Shown: positions 44,242 through 53,248 of the stretch, one piece after another
Position numbering within the stretch: position 1 is the stretch's first letter
Layout: the number at the start of each line of letters is the position of its first letter
NCBI GenBank assembly: GCA_020404105.1
Contig: JADBWH010000015.1
Location: 1 to 64,000, forward strand
DNA: 64,000 nucleotides
Direction of reading: 5' to 3'
From: Pseudanabaena sp. M53BS1SP1A06MG
Lineage (GTDB): Bacteria > Cyanobacteriota > Cyanobacteriia > Pseudanabaenales > Pseudanabaenaceae
The notes under the pieces: generated by a model
What the model saw: only the letters and a program-made list of their open reading frames with translations
What the model was told of the DNA's origin: nothing
Databases searched by the model: none
Program-made: the position numbers and the translations under genes

Positions 44242-46146
44242 TCAAGATGTTTTTGTATCTCCTTGGCGATAACGTTCAATTAAATTTGGTAAATGATCAA
44301 AGCCATCGATACCAATAAGAGCAATAAACTGCGATCGCATTTGTTGCAGAATATTAGAAAATGACTCAGAGCTTAATTTACCTTGCAAAACTACGATCAA
44401 AGCTGCGGAATGTTGCCAAGCTTTGCTAAGCCGTTGTTCTAGTAGATACATTCCTAAACAAGCGTGATAAGTAGCAGACTCCAGTTGATTAAGTTGATAG
44501 AAAGCTTCACCGAGATAAGCATGACTGAGAGCCTGTAAATCGCGATCGCCAATTTGTTGACTGATGGTTAGACCCAACTCTAAATGGATTTGGGCTTGTT
44601 GCGGTTGATCGAGCGCTACGTAGGCAGTTCCCAAAGCTACCCAACAAAGAGCTTGATTTTGCAAATCATTCAGTTTCTCAGATAGCTTTTGTCCGCGTTC
44701 CAAATGATTGATTGGCGTTTCCATCTCTTCAGGAGTCACATATTCCTGTTGCCGAGTCAGCATCACTTCACTATAGCCCAAATTTGCCAGAGCATTAGCC
44801 TCTCCTTGTCGATCGCCATTTTGCCTTGCTAAAATCACTGCTCTCTGTGCTTGAGATTCACTATTACGGAAATCTTTTTGAATGAGGCTAATTCGACTCA
44901 AATGATTGAGATTAGCGATTTCGCAGCGTTGATCACCGACTTCACGGGCAAGGCTTAATGCTTCTTGATGCAAGGCGATCGCTTGATGATGCTGTCCCAT
45001 CCTAGCTTGAGAATAACCTAACACTGTGAGAATTCGGGCTTTCTCTTGAGTGTTTTCCGCTTCCTTAAGGGGTTGATCAAGATAGTTAATCGTTTCACGA
45101 AAGCTTTCCCCTGAGAATGACGCAAATACACCACCATAGAGGGGGAAGTTGTCGCGCTGGGCAAAGGTTCGTAATGTTTGGAGGCTCAGACGGAAGCAGA
45201 TTTTGGCAAAATATTGGCGATCTCTTTCTGATAAATTCTGAGCTTTTTGGAAACCACTGCTGAGTTCACCCCAAATCATCGCGAATGCAACAAAGGTAAT
45301 GCCCGTCATATGTAATCCCGCTTTGGTATCATAGGGTTGCTGATCGAACCAGCGTACTAGCCCATTCTGTAAATACCGCAAGAGAATAGATAACTCCACC
45401 CAAGCGCTAATATCAATGCTCCGTTGCGATTGGGCGATCGCTGCTGCTGATTGGTTGAGAGCCTGTCCTGCAAATAGTTCCTTAGGTAAGGGACTCTCAA
45501 TCTGTTGAGCCCAGATTTGCCAAGGACCCAATACTTTTGTTCCCTCAAAGCCTACCTGTTGCTGTGACTCATAGAGCCAACTCACAAGAAATCCTTCCAA
45601 TAGGTCAAACGATGCTAAACCACGAGTTAACCCGATCGCAAATTGACGCAACTGGAAAGCTCCCAAATCATCGGCTAATGTCTCCGCAGTTTTTTTCAAC
45701 AATTCCGTAAGGATTTGAAGATGTTGACGTTCAAAGACGGGCGTGTGATTAGGATCTAGAACTTGGATTAAAGCCAAAAAACGATCTTGTTCCTCAGTTT
45801 CCAAGATCTTCTGTAAACCTCGAGCGCAGGTATCCTGAACTTGATAGTTGGTTTGCCACTGCTCCCAAGCATCTTTAAGGATTTTCATAGCACGCAGACT
45901 TTGAGTTGCTTTAGCTTGCTTGACTGTATCAGTCTGAGCATCAAAATTTGCCTGTAACTGCTTGCTATGTTCGGCAAGCGATCGCTCAAAAATTTCCCCT
46001 GTACCAGATTCTAAGCTTTCACTGAGAATGCGATAGACATGTTCTTTAGATAGCAATTTGCCATTATTAATGTTGAGAATTATCCGCTCCACAAAAATAA
46101 GGTAGCGCTCGAAGGTAGTAAGGGTTTTGCTTACGGAATCTGACAT
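44242..46146 (-). CDS. Tetratricopeptide-repeat protein
   Basis: A 634-residue cytoplasmic protein of unknown role. The first 370 residues are helical without recognised domain (FERYLIFVERIILNINNGKL near the start). Residues about 375-600 contain TPR units: ARILTVLGYSQARMGQHHQA, IALHQEALSLAREVGDQRCE, EANALANLGYSEVMLTRQQE, ALCWVALGTAYVALDQPQQA and ALSHAYLGEAFYQLNQLESA. TPRs mediate protein-protein contacts; no partner is evident. Start ATG at 46146; no neighbour is close on this strand. Confidence 0.8.
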   Translation of the reverse strand: MSDSVSKTLTTFERYLIFVERIILNINNGKLLSKEHVYRILSESLESGTGEIFERSLAEHSKQLQANFDAQTDTVKQAKATQSLRAMKILKDAWEQWQTNYQVQDTCARGLQKILETEEQDRFLALIQVLDPNHTPVFERQHLQILTELLKKTAETLADDLGAFQLRQFAIGLTRGLASFDLLEGFLVSWLYESQQQVGFEGTKVLGPWQIWAQQIESPLPKELFAGQALNQSAAAIAQSQRSIDISAWVELSILLRYLQNGLVRWFDQQPYDTKAGLHMTGITFVAFAMIWGELSSGFQKAQNLSERDRQYFAKICFRLSLQTLRTFAQRDNFPLYGGVFASFSGESFRETINYLDQPLKEAENTQEKARILTVLGYSQARMGQHHQAIALHQEALSLAREVGDQRCEIANLNHLSRISLIQKDFRNSESQAQRAVILARQNGDRQGEANALANLGYSEVMLTRQQEYVTPEEMETPINHLERGQKLSEKLNDLQNQALCWVALGTAYVALDQPQQAQIHLELGLTISQQIGDRDLQALSHAYLGEAFYQLNQLESATYHACLGMYLLEQRLSKAWQHSAALIVVLQGKLSSESFSNILQQMRSQFIALIGIDGFDHLPNLIERYRQGDTKTS

Positions 46147-46329
46147 ATATTTATTTTTGTGTTTTGTATAGGTTTAGTTACTTACTTCCCTGCAAGTCCC
46201 TTAGCAATGCCAATCACTTTAGCGAAGGAAAAATTATTTGCATTATTAAGGCGATCGCATTTGACATAAAATCTAATTTAAGCGATTATAATCAAGCTAA
46301 TAAATTGATTAGCTCATAAATCATACTTC

Positions 46330-46402
46330 GGGGCTATAGCGCAGTTGGTAGCGCACCTCAATGGCATTGAGGGGGTCAGGGATTCGAGTTCCCTTAGCTC
46401 CA
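46330..46402 (+). tRNA. trnA-GGC: tRNA-Ala(GGC)
   Basis: Acceptor GGGGCTA/TAGCTCC, D stem GCGC/GCGC, anticodon stem CCTCA/TGAGG with loop ATGGCAT (anticodon GGC), T stem AGGGA/TCCCT with loop TTCGAGT, discriminator A. CCA not encoded. Confidence 0.94.
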
Positions 46403-46470
46403 TACTTAACATAACGCATTAGAAATTAGTACATACTCATTCAGGTAATCCTAAAAAGGTTAGTTGTGCT

Positions 46471-46573
46471 TAGTAGCTCAACTTAATTAAAACCCAAACC
46501 AGAGTTTTGTTCCGCCCGCTAAGTGGGCGGAACAAAACTCTCGGTTTTTAGTTTACTTATGTCTAGCTACTTA
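46471..46573. repeat. Family D hairpin element (D2)
   Basis: TAGTAGCTCAACTTAATTAA ... TTTACTTATGTCTAGCTACTTA with a core GTTTTGTTCCGCCCGC/GTGGGCGGAACAAAAC. Copy of D1 at 20054. A small hairpin GATTTTGCAGTAGGCAAAATC follows at 46578-46599. Confidence 0.75.
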
Positions 46574-46625
46574 GATGTGATTTTGCAGTAGGCAAAATCA
46601 CATCTACTAAGGAATCTCTTTATTT

Positions 46626-48062
46626 TTGAGAAAAAAAGTTTGTGATACATTACACGAACACTGTGCGGTTCGAGAAACTATGTATCAATTCATGTCTAGT
46701 GCTTTGGCAGCGATCGCCTTTTTTGCCGCCTCTACTTCAGCCCAAATGGCAAAGGCACAGACTCCGCCGATCCGTTCTTATCAACCCAAAGCCACTGAAA
46801 CAGCCAGAAATTCCCAAATTCAAGATCAACAGCAAAAGGCGCATCCTAGTAGATTTGATCTCAAAAAATATCCAATTACTGACAGTAACGCTGGGCATTG
46901 GCAAGATTCTCTATGGGCGATCGGGGTATTAACTCTGGAAGAAAACTACGCTGTGCAAGCCCTAGCCAATGTTTTGCAGATGACAACGGCTCCAAAGCTC
47001 ACCGATCCGCAAAAGGGCATCATCGATACGGCAATGCAGGTAGGGATGCAACTATATACACTCAAACCTGCTGTATATGGCAAACTGAAGCCCTATTTTG
47101 TTCGCACAGTCAATGAAAGTAGCGATTCGCAATGGATCGCACTATCGCTGTCAGCTCTAACTAAATCCACCGATCCTGCTCAAAGCCTTAACAAAGCACA
47201 ACTTGAAAATCTCATTCTTAAAATTCAGCAACGTTTTCCCAATTGGCAGCAAGACTTATATTTACGAGCAACCATCGAAACAGCTCGCAATGAATCGACT
47301 CAAGACTCCACAATTCCCAACCTTGCAGATTTGTTGAAATGGCAAATTGCGCCACAACAGTCCCAGATGTACGTTCTTTGCCGACCAAATCGCAAGGTTT
47401 TATGTTTGGCAGTAGTCAAGGATAGTAAAGGAAAATTCCTAAAACAAGGTAAACAACTTTGGTCAGTTCCTCTATTACTACAATCCTTACGAAATCTTGA
47501 TTGGTACTTTACTAATGGACGCACACCACAGGGGATTTATCGAATGGAAGGAGTCTCATTGCAACCTGATGATGAATTATTTCATGCCTATGGACAATTT
47601 TCATTAGTGAATCTATTTTTGCCTTTTGAGGATGGTGTTCAGGCTTTTTTACCCAATCAAAAAGGGAAATTCACAGGTAATCTCCAATCTTATCAAGCAC
47701 TCCTCCCTCCCACATGGCGTAATTATCAACCTATACTTCAAAGCTATTGGGCTGGTAATGTTGGGCGATCGCTATTTCGTATTCATGGCAGCGGGGCAGC
47801 GATCGACTTCTTCCGAAATAAAGATAAAGTAGTCAATACCAAATATTTTGATTGGAATGCAACCTTAGGCTGTCTCTCGGCACTAGAAATCTATGATCAG
47901 CGTGGAAGCCTAATCAAGGCAGATATGCCCAAGATTCTTGATGCTTTAAATACAGTCGGTAAAGGCAAAGTTGAAGGATTTTTGATCGTTGTCGATGTCC
48001 CCAGTAAATCCAATGAACCAATCACAGTTGATGAGGTTGCTAAGTACCTCAACAGAATATAG
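46626..48062 (+). CDS. L,D-transpeptidase-like (YkuD-type) periplasmic protein
   Basis: A secreted protein of 478 residues (TTG at 46626) or 460 (ATG at 46680). A hydrophobic signal-like stretch (SSALAAIAFFAASTSAQMAK) lies near the N-terminus. The C-terminal third shows YkuD features: FTNGRTPQGIYRMEG near residue 298, RIHGSG around 381 and NATLGCLSALE around 415, corresponding to the His and Cys of the HxG...S/TxGC catalytic motif. The Arg usually after the Cys (GCIR/GCVR) is not conserved here (GCLS). Likely acts on peptidoglycan, but substrate and activity are unproven. Confidence 0.65.
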   Translation: MRKKVCDTLHEHCAVRETMYQFMSSALAAIAFFAASTSAQMAKAQTPPIRSYQPKATETARNSQIQDQQQKAHPSRFDLKKYPITDSNAGHWQDSLWAIGVLTLEENYAVQALANVLQMTTAPKLTDPQKGIIDTAMQVGMQLYTLKPAVYGKLKPYFVRTVNESSDSQWIALSLSALTKSTDPAQSLNKAQLENLILKIQQRFPNWQQDLYLRATIETARNESTQDSTIPNLADLLKWQIAPQQSQMYVLCRPNRKVLCLAVVKDSKGKFLKQGKQLWSVPLLLQSLRNLDWYFTNGRTPQGIYRMEGVSLQPDDELFHAYGQFSLVNLFLPFEDGVQAFLPNQKGKFTGNLQSYQALLPPTWRNYQPILQSYWAGNVGRSLFRIHGSGAAIDFFRNKDKVVNTKYFDWNATLGCLSALEIYDQRGSLIKADMPKILDALNTVGKGKVEGFLIVVDVPSKSNEPITVDEVAKYLNRI

Positions 48063-48127
48063 GACATAGGGTGCTTGGATTGCCGTCTATGTCCTGTATT
48101 CTCAGATGCAGATACTTTTGAATTTTT

Positions 48128-48208
48128 GGTAGTCATGCAATGTAACTGTGTTGCGGGCGCTTCGCGCCCGCAACACAGTTACTAAAAAAATTACTTTGCC
48201 GCACTATC
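48128..48208 (-). repeat. Family B element (B5), reversed
   Basis: GGTAGTCATGCAATGTAACT ... AAATTACTTTGCCGCACTATC with core GTTGCGGGCGC/GCGCCCGCAAC. Flanks GAATTTTT (48120-48127) and GATTTTTT (48209-48216) match at 7 of 8 positions. Confidence 0.88.
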
Positions 48209-48214
48209 GATTTT

Positions 48215-49195
48215 TTAATTGACAGTGCCAGCATTAAAAACACTACCAATTACTTCCTCAATCGCGGGCTCATTTACTGATAAATCCAAGATTTCTAGTT
48301 CGGCAAGCATCTGAGAAACTACCTTTGTCAGATTTTCTCTTGGTACTAAAAAGCAAACTGCTTGACTATCGATATTTAGGATTTGACCATATTTCTGTAA
48401 ATCATTGCGATCACCTATAGGTTTGGCTAACTCTATCCGCACTTCCCGATAGGGCGCAAAATTATTATGCAATCTATCCAAACTACCGTCATAGATCAGT
48501 CCCCCTTGATGAATTAACAATACTCGCTTACATAAAGCCGTAATATCTGCCATATAGTGACTGGTTAACAAAATCGTAGCTTGATAACGCTGATTATATT
48601 CCCTCAAAAATTCGCGTACATTTGCCTGAGCATTAACATCTAGCCCCAAGGTCGGTTCATCTAAAAACAACACCTGTGGTTGATGTAAGAGCGCCGCGAG
48701 CAACTCCGCCTTCATGCGCTCACCAAGGGATAGTTTCCGCATTGGTTGCGACAGTTTGCCTTCAAGCGATAGCATCTCGGTCAATTCACTAACACGGTGT
48801 TTAAATATTTTTTCGGGAATGTCATACACTGCCGCATTCATGCGTAATGAGTCTAGGGCTGGCAAATCCCAAATTAATTGCTGTTTCTGCCCCATGACTA
48901 AGGTGATTTTTTGGAGAAAGCCCGCATCACGACGAAAGGGAATATGTCCTGCGACATGTACTTTACCCGATGACGGATGAATTAAACCTGTCAGCATTTT
49001 TAGTGTCGTGGTTTTGCCTGCGCCATTTGGACCTAAAAATCCCACCATTTCACCAGAGGATATCTTAAAGGAGATATCTCTAACTGCCGCGATCTCACGA
49101 TATTGACGATGCCAAAAATGCTTAAGAGTACCAAATAGTCCTGATTCCTTGACCGCAATATTATAAATTTTGCTCAAACCTTCAACTGTAACCAT
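48215..49195 (-). CDS. ABC-2-type transporter ATP-binding protein
   Basis: ATPase subunit of an export-type ABC transporter. The 326-residue chain shows Walker A GPNGAGKTTTLKMLTGL at about 55, Q-loop region LVMGQKQQLIWDLPALDSLR, signature LSLGERMKAELLAALLHQP, Walker B LFLDEPTLGLD and H-loop TSHYMADITAL. The N-terminal extension (KEYGLFGTLKHFWHRQYRE-type) and ~80-residue C-terminal domain are typical of Nat/DrrA-like exporters. No permease is adjacent, so the partner must be elsewhere. Family B element B5 overlaps its 3' flank but not the coding sequence. Confidence 0.88.
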   Translation of the reverse strand: MVTVEGLSKIYNIAVKESGLFGTLKHFWHRQYREIAAVRDISFKISSGEMVGFLGPNGAGKTTTLKMLTGLIHPSSGKVHVAGHIPFRRDAGFLQKITLVMGQKQQLIWDLPALDSLRMNAAVYDIPEKIFKHRVSELTEMLSLEGKLSQPMRKLSLGERMKAELLAALLHQPQVLFLDEPTLGLDVNAQANVREFLREYNQRYQATILLTSHYMADITALCKRVLLIHQGGLIYDGSLDRLHNNFAPYREVRIELAKPIGDRNDLQKYGQILNIDSQAVCFLVPRENLTKVVSQMLAELEILDLSVNEPAIEEVIGSVFNAGTVN

Positions 49196-49488
49196 TACTA
49201 TCGCACTCTAACTAAGATGCATTCTGATATACTGTCAACAATAACGACGCTTTTCATTGAGATTGTTCATTGATCAGCTTGAGTTGGGTCAACAATTCTG
49301 TAAAGAAGCAATCAAAAAACAGTTAATGTTGATTAGCTAATATTCTTAACCTTATCTTATTTTTAAGGTTTTAGAAATTTTATGATTGCAATAGTGATTG
49401 ATCTTTGGAAATTGCATTAATTCTTTTTTGAATTGAATGTTCGCGAAGATCTTAGCTAATGCACAACCGGAAAAGCAGGAAGGCAGTT

Positions 49489-49851
49489 ATGGTAAAAGTC
49501 CTTGTCGTGGACGATAGTCCGATGGTGTTGGAGATGGTCTCGGCACATTTAAAACAGCATGGTCTAGAAGTTATAGAAGCCCATGATGGTGCTGATGCAG
49601 TGGAAAAACTTAAGGCTTCAACTCCCGATCTTGTTGTCACCGATGTGGTTATGCCTCGGATGAATGGCTATGAGTTATGCCGTTGGATCAAAAGTAATGC
49701 CTCTACGAAGGATGTGCCCGTAATTATGTGTACAACCAAAAGTGAGGAATTTGATAAGTACTGGGGTATGAAACAGGGGGCAGATGCATACTTAACCAAG
49801 CCTTATCATCCACCTGAATTAATTAAAACCATTAAGCAGTTAATTAGTTAG
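49489..49851 (+). CDS. CheY-like response regulator (PilH-type)
   Basis: Single receiver domain of 120 residues from the ATG at 49489; an upstream ATG at 49459 adds ten basic residues and is less likely. Phosphorylation-site residues are all present: Asp8-Asp9 (VVDDSP), Asp52 (VVTDVVMP), Thr82 (CTTKS) and Lys104 (LTKPYHPPE). Close in style to cyanobacterial PilH/CheY proteins of pilus and phototaxis pathways, but no kinase, CheW or MCP gene is adjacent, so the pathway is not determined. Confidence 0.88.
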   Translation: MVKVLVVDDSPMVLEMVSAHLKQHGLEVIEAHDGADAVEKLKASTPDLVVTDVVMPRMNGYELCRWIKSNASTKDVPVIMCTTKSEEFDKYWGMKQGADAYLTKPYHPPELIKTIKQLIS

Positions 49852-50519
49852 GTTAAACTCGATGTACAACTTAGAATTCCCTAATCCCCTAAAACCTTCT
49901 GGGAGAAGGGGGAATCAGAAATTTTTAGCCGATCTCCCCTTAATGGGAGAGCAGGGTGGTTTTATTTTCGGAAAGGATTGTAGGGTAGGGATTACTGAGC
50001 AATTATCATGGATATAGACCATTAGCCGATTTCTGTGAGAAACATTGGCAAACCCTGCAAACAATGCTAGAGCTAGGACCAGAGAGACGTATCCCATTGC
50101 CCAACTCCCTGTCATCTCTGGTATCCATGCCAAGGTACTGTAGTCAGACCCTAGCACGATCGGTTTGTTGCATTCAACCAAATTCGGTTGATGCGTGAAA
50201 CTCCTATCTTTTAGCGTTTTGGTATGGGGTCTTCCCCATCATGTATGGGCTCCTGCTAGCAAGAGGCGGATGTTTTTGGGTATTTATTCCACATATCCGT
50301 CTTATCCTTCCTCGGTTGGGACGACTGTCTTTTAGTGATTTATACAAGCTTGACTATTTCCGCCGATACACTGCTGACAATGCTCATTCCACAAATGATT
50401 TCACATTTGGACTGGTCGATTTGGAAAGTTGCTCTCAATCGTTTTGCCATTGAACTTGGCGATCGCTTTCCCCTCTATTCTTTCTTGATACAATCTTATT
50501 GGCAAACTCGGATTAAGGT
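49852..50519 (+). pseudogene. Transposase remnant (ISAs1-like) and repeat debris
   Basis: About 50009-50100 reads GYRPLADFCEKHWQTLQTML then ELGPERRIP, which resembles the N-terminal part of ISAs1-type transposases. Later frames (50335 onward, LDWSIWKVALNRFAIELGD) give no clear match. At 49877-49960 the stretch CCCCTAAAACCTTCTGGGAG and AGGGGGAATC resembles the low-complexity repeat seen inside ligA. No intact gene is present. Confidence 0.4.
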
Positions 50520-51119
50520 TTAGACATTCTTTGATTGCTTGTATTTCCAAATTAAACCTGAGAGTGCATTGGTCAACACATGAGCCATGATTGCTGATAA
50601 AAGATTACCCGTATACATCGTCACTGCACCAAGCATCATCCCCACAGCGATCGCCCAAACAGTGTAGGACATATGCTTGGCACTTGCCATGTGCAATACG
50701 CCAAACACAACACTGGTAATAATCAAGGCTATTCCATTCATTCCCAGAGCAGGTAGAGCCACACCACGAAATAACATCTCCTCGCTCAATCCTGGTAATA
50801 AACCTAACCAAATTAAATCGATCAGTTCTAAGGGTCTAAGTACCATTTCCAGATATTCTTGAGCCGCAAGTCGATAGCTTTCCCATATTTCATAAATTAG
50901 ACTACTGAGCAAAGCCACTCCTAGACCTATGCCAAAACCGATCACTCCATGTTCTGTTTGCCAGTAAAGCGGAACCATTGGTATACCTGTTAAGTAGACC
51001 CAACCCTTAGAAATTCCTAAGAAGATAATCGCGGTTACTGCCATAGCAATGAGAACCTGCGATCTCGATAAAATTTCGCTTTTTTTATTTTGTTGAGGAG
51101 CCTGTGAGAAAAGAGCCAT
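50520..51119 (-). CDS. CPBP-family intramembrane metalloprotease
   Basis: A membrane protease-like protein of 199 residues with about five to six transmembrane helices. Catalytic motifs: EEMLFRG (EExxxR, near residue 115), VFGVLHM (FxxxH, near 139) and the GAVTMYTGNLLSAIMAHVLT helix with the final N/H position. CPBP proteins include CAAX-processing-type and bacteriocin-immunity enzymes; the substrate here is unknown. Start ATG at 51119, 75 bases downstream of the aminotransferase gene stop on the same strand, so the two may be cotranscribed. Confidence 0.85.
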   Translation of the reverse strand: MALFSQAPQQNKKSEILSRSQVLIAMAVTAIIFLGISKGWVYLTGIPMVPLYWQTEHGVIGFGIGLGVALLSSLIYEIWESYRLAAQEYLEMVLRPLELIDLIWLGLLPGLSEEMLFRGVALPALGMNGIALIITSVVFGVLHMASAKHMSYTVWAIAVGMMLGAVTMYTGNLLSAIMAHVLTNALSGLIWKYKQSKNV

Positions 51120-51194
51120 GACGAGAGCCTAGTAATTATTGAGTTAGTTTAGTTAAGATTCGGATGTAAAAGATGCACTTGTGTTTCAAGTGTT

Positions 51195-52466
51195 TTAAGC
51201 GAGAGTGGCGATGGTAGAGTTGAGGCGATCAAGATCTGCCATCGAAGTTAGGTAATGCACTGAAGCCCTAAGACAGTCTGGTTTAGGAAGAGCACGGATA
51301 AATACTTGATGTTCCGATTCTAGTTGTCTGGCAATTAGCCCGTGAGACTTTTGCGCGATCACACTTTTAGCGATATCTCGATTAATTTGGAAGGAAACTA
51401 AACCCGATTCTGGAGGTGATTGACGAACGCAATTAATGTGGGGTAGCTCATTAAGTTGTTGCCATAGTAACTGGCTTAATTCACAGATGCGTTGATAGCG
51501 TTGTTGTTGTGTACCCCAACTGTGGGCATAGGCGATCGCTATGCGTAAAGCCTCGTAAAGGGTATAGGTTGAACTAGCTACTTCAAACTTAGAGCCATCC
51601 TGTTTCCACTGAGGAATTGGTGTTTTGCTTGTGAGTCCGCGCCAACCGACGAAGACAGGCTCAATTTGGGCAAAGATTTCAGGACGAATATACAAGGCTC
51701 CCAATCCAAGGGGCGCACACCACCATTTATGGGTAGTAAAGGCATAAAAATCTGCGGCAATTTCCCCAAGGTTGAGGGGTAATACACCTACTGACTGCGC
51801 TGCATCAACCGCAACCAAGACCTGATGCTCATGGCAAGCTTTAACTATTGCTTGTAGTGGCAAAACCTGTCCTGTATTCCAGCAAATGTGGCTGATCATG
51901 ACCATACGAGTCTTTGGTTGTAAATGCTGTACTAGTAAGTCCACAACGTCAGTACTATCTTTACCATTGGCACTAGCATTATGAGTATTACTCAGAGGGA
52001 AATAATCGATTTCCACACCAAAGCGTTTTTGAATTTGGACGGCACTAGCGATAATTCCGTGATGTTCGCAGTCCGATAGCAATAGGCGATCGCCTTGTTG
52101 CCAATCCACAGACCACAATGCAATATTGCAGCCAATCGTTGTATTTTCAGTGAGGGTAATTGTATTGGCACTCACTTGAAACTCTTGGGCGATCGCTTCT
52201 TTAGTAGCTGCATATTCTGACATCATCCAGTCACCTGCGGCATTGGAGAAGCAACCTAATTGTTCAATATGATGAAAGTTTCTGGTAATTGATTCTAATG
52301 CAGATTCACATAAAACTCCTTGACCGCCGTAGTTAAAGTAAGTGCGATTTTTAATTTCTAAAGCAGGAAAATGTGATCGATGCATAGATAATGCTTGTTC
52401 GCGATCACGTTCTAAAGTATCAGACTCTAAACTTTTAGACAATGCTGCTGAAGAAATCAAACTCAA
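51195..52466 (-). CDS. Aminotransferase class V-fold (cysteine desulfurase-like) protein
   Basis: PLP enzyme of fold type I, 423 residues. ATG at 52385 (MHRSHFPALEIKNRTYFNYG) would start closer to the usual family N-terminus. PLP-site motifs: NTTIGCNIALWSVDW, the cofactor Asp in VAVDAAQSVGVLPLN and the lysine in AFTTHKWWCAPLG. A reactive cysteine loop as in IscS/SufS is not obvious, so desulfurase activity is uncertain. Cyanobacterial homologues are annotated as class V aminotransferases without known substrate. It lies upstream of the CPBP gene on the same strand. Confidence 0.85.
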   Translation of the reverse strand: MSLISSAALSKSLESDTLERDREQALSMHRSHFPALEIKNRTYFNYGGQGVLCESALESITRNFHHIEQLGCFSNAAGDWMMSEYAATKEAIAQEFQVSANTITLTENTTIGCNIALWSVDWQQGDRLLLSDCEHHGIIASAVQIQKRFGVEIDYFPLSNTHNASANGKDSTDVVDLLVQHLQPKTRMVMISHICWNTGQVLPLQAIVKACHEHQVLVAVDAAQSVGVLPLNLGEIAADFYAFTTHKWWCAPLGLGALYIRPEIFAQIEPVFVGWRGLTSKTPIPQWKQDGSKFEVASSTYTLYEALRIAIAYAHSWGTQQQRYQRICELSQLLWQQLNELPHINCVRQSPPESGLVSFQINRDIAKSVIAQKSHGLIARQLESEHQVFIRALPKPDCLRASVHYLTSMADLDRLNSTIATLA

Positions 52467-52549
52467 CTCCTACAAACAAATAACTCTTGCTCAGCTACGC
52501 TTATTCTACCGTGACTTGCAGCTATAACTTTGAAGTCTCTCTACACAAT

Positions 52550-52643
52550 TAGGGCTTACGCACTGTTTTGATGAGGTGCGGGCTTTGACTGCACCTCATG
52601 TTCCTCAAATCAAATAAATTTGTTCGGTTTGCGTAAATCCTTA
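52550..52643. repeat. Family A element, diverged (A5)
   Basis: TAGGGCTTACGCACTGTTTT at the left, a core GAGGTGCGGGC...GCACCTC and TTCGGTTTGCGTAAATCCTTA at the right. Internal base changes make it older than A2, A3 and A7. Confidence 0.65.
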
Positions 52644-52717
52644 CAGTCTTAATTTTGATTCTGAAAGAGGATACTTCCTTGGTGTGTTGCCATGGAGATC
52701 GCAGGGTATTCGATGAA

Positions 52718-52791
52718 CGGGACTGATCGGGATCGAACCGATGACCTAGCGCTTAGGAGGCGCTTGCTCTATCCAACTGAGCCACAGCCCC
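52718..52791 (-). tRNA. trnR-CCU: tRNA-Arg(CCU)
   Basis: Minus-strand cloverleaf: acceptor GGGGCTG/CAGTCCC, D stem GCTC/GAGC, anticodon stem AGCGC/GCGCT with loop CTCCTAA (anticodon CCT, AGG codons), T stem ATCGG/CCGAT with loop TTCGATC, discriminator G. CCA is not encoded. Confidence 0.93.
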
Positions 52792-52799
52792 AACGAATA

Positions 52800-52904
52800 T
52801 ATTGCAGTTTTTAAATGGGTACTTACTCATTTGACAACCAAGAAACAATCATCATAAGGTTTTTGGTTTTTCATTTTCTGTACGGAAAAATGAAAACTGC
52901 AATA
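52800..52904. repeat. Family C element, diverged copy (C2)
   Basis: TATTGCAGTTTTTAAATGGG, GTACTTACTCATTTGAC, then GGTTTTTCATTTTCTGTACG and GAAAAATGAAAACTGCAATA. It has the layout, length (105 bp) and end symmetry of family C in reverse orientation, with compensating changes in both ends (GCAG/CTGC instead of GCGG/CCGC). Confidence 0.7.
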
Positions 52905-52956
52905 ATCTAGTAATTTACAGCAATTATATTATAACCATCGTCACCCCAATTGGGTA

Positions 52957-53154
52957 TATAGCGTTTATAGCGGTTTTCATTTTGCCGTAGGCAAAATGAA
53001 AACTCAAAACTCTTAATGGGACTGATTTTTTGTTTTCAAATGAGTACACACTCATTTGAAAACCGCTATACAAGTCTGGTGAAGTACAGGTGTGTTTGCC
53101 CGACTTTGGCGGGCAAACACACCTATATAACTCGATTGTTTGAAAAACGCTATA
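52957..53154. repeat. Family E element (E2) split by family C element C3
   Basis: E2 runs TATAGCGTTTA ... CAAGTCTGGTGAAGTACAGG ... TTGAAAAACGCTATA. Family C element C3 occupies 52966-53070 with TATAGCGG/CCGCTATA ends. Removing C3 with one TA gives GCGTTTACAAGTCTGGTGAA, matching E1 (GCGTTTATCAGCTTAGTGAA). A family H-like piece follows at 53172-53239. No gene lies in 52467-53248 except the tRNA. Confidence 0.85.
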
Positions 53155-53248
53155 AAGCAATCCAGTTGTCAACATCATTGGCTACGGCTTTGCTCAGCCA
53201 AACATAAACCTATGGCTGAGCGAAGTCGAAGCCATAGGTTTTTCTAAA

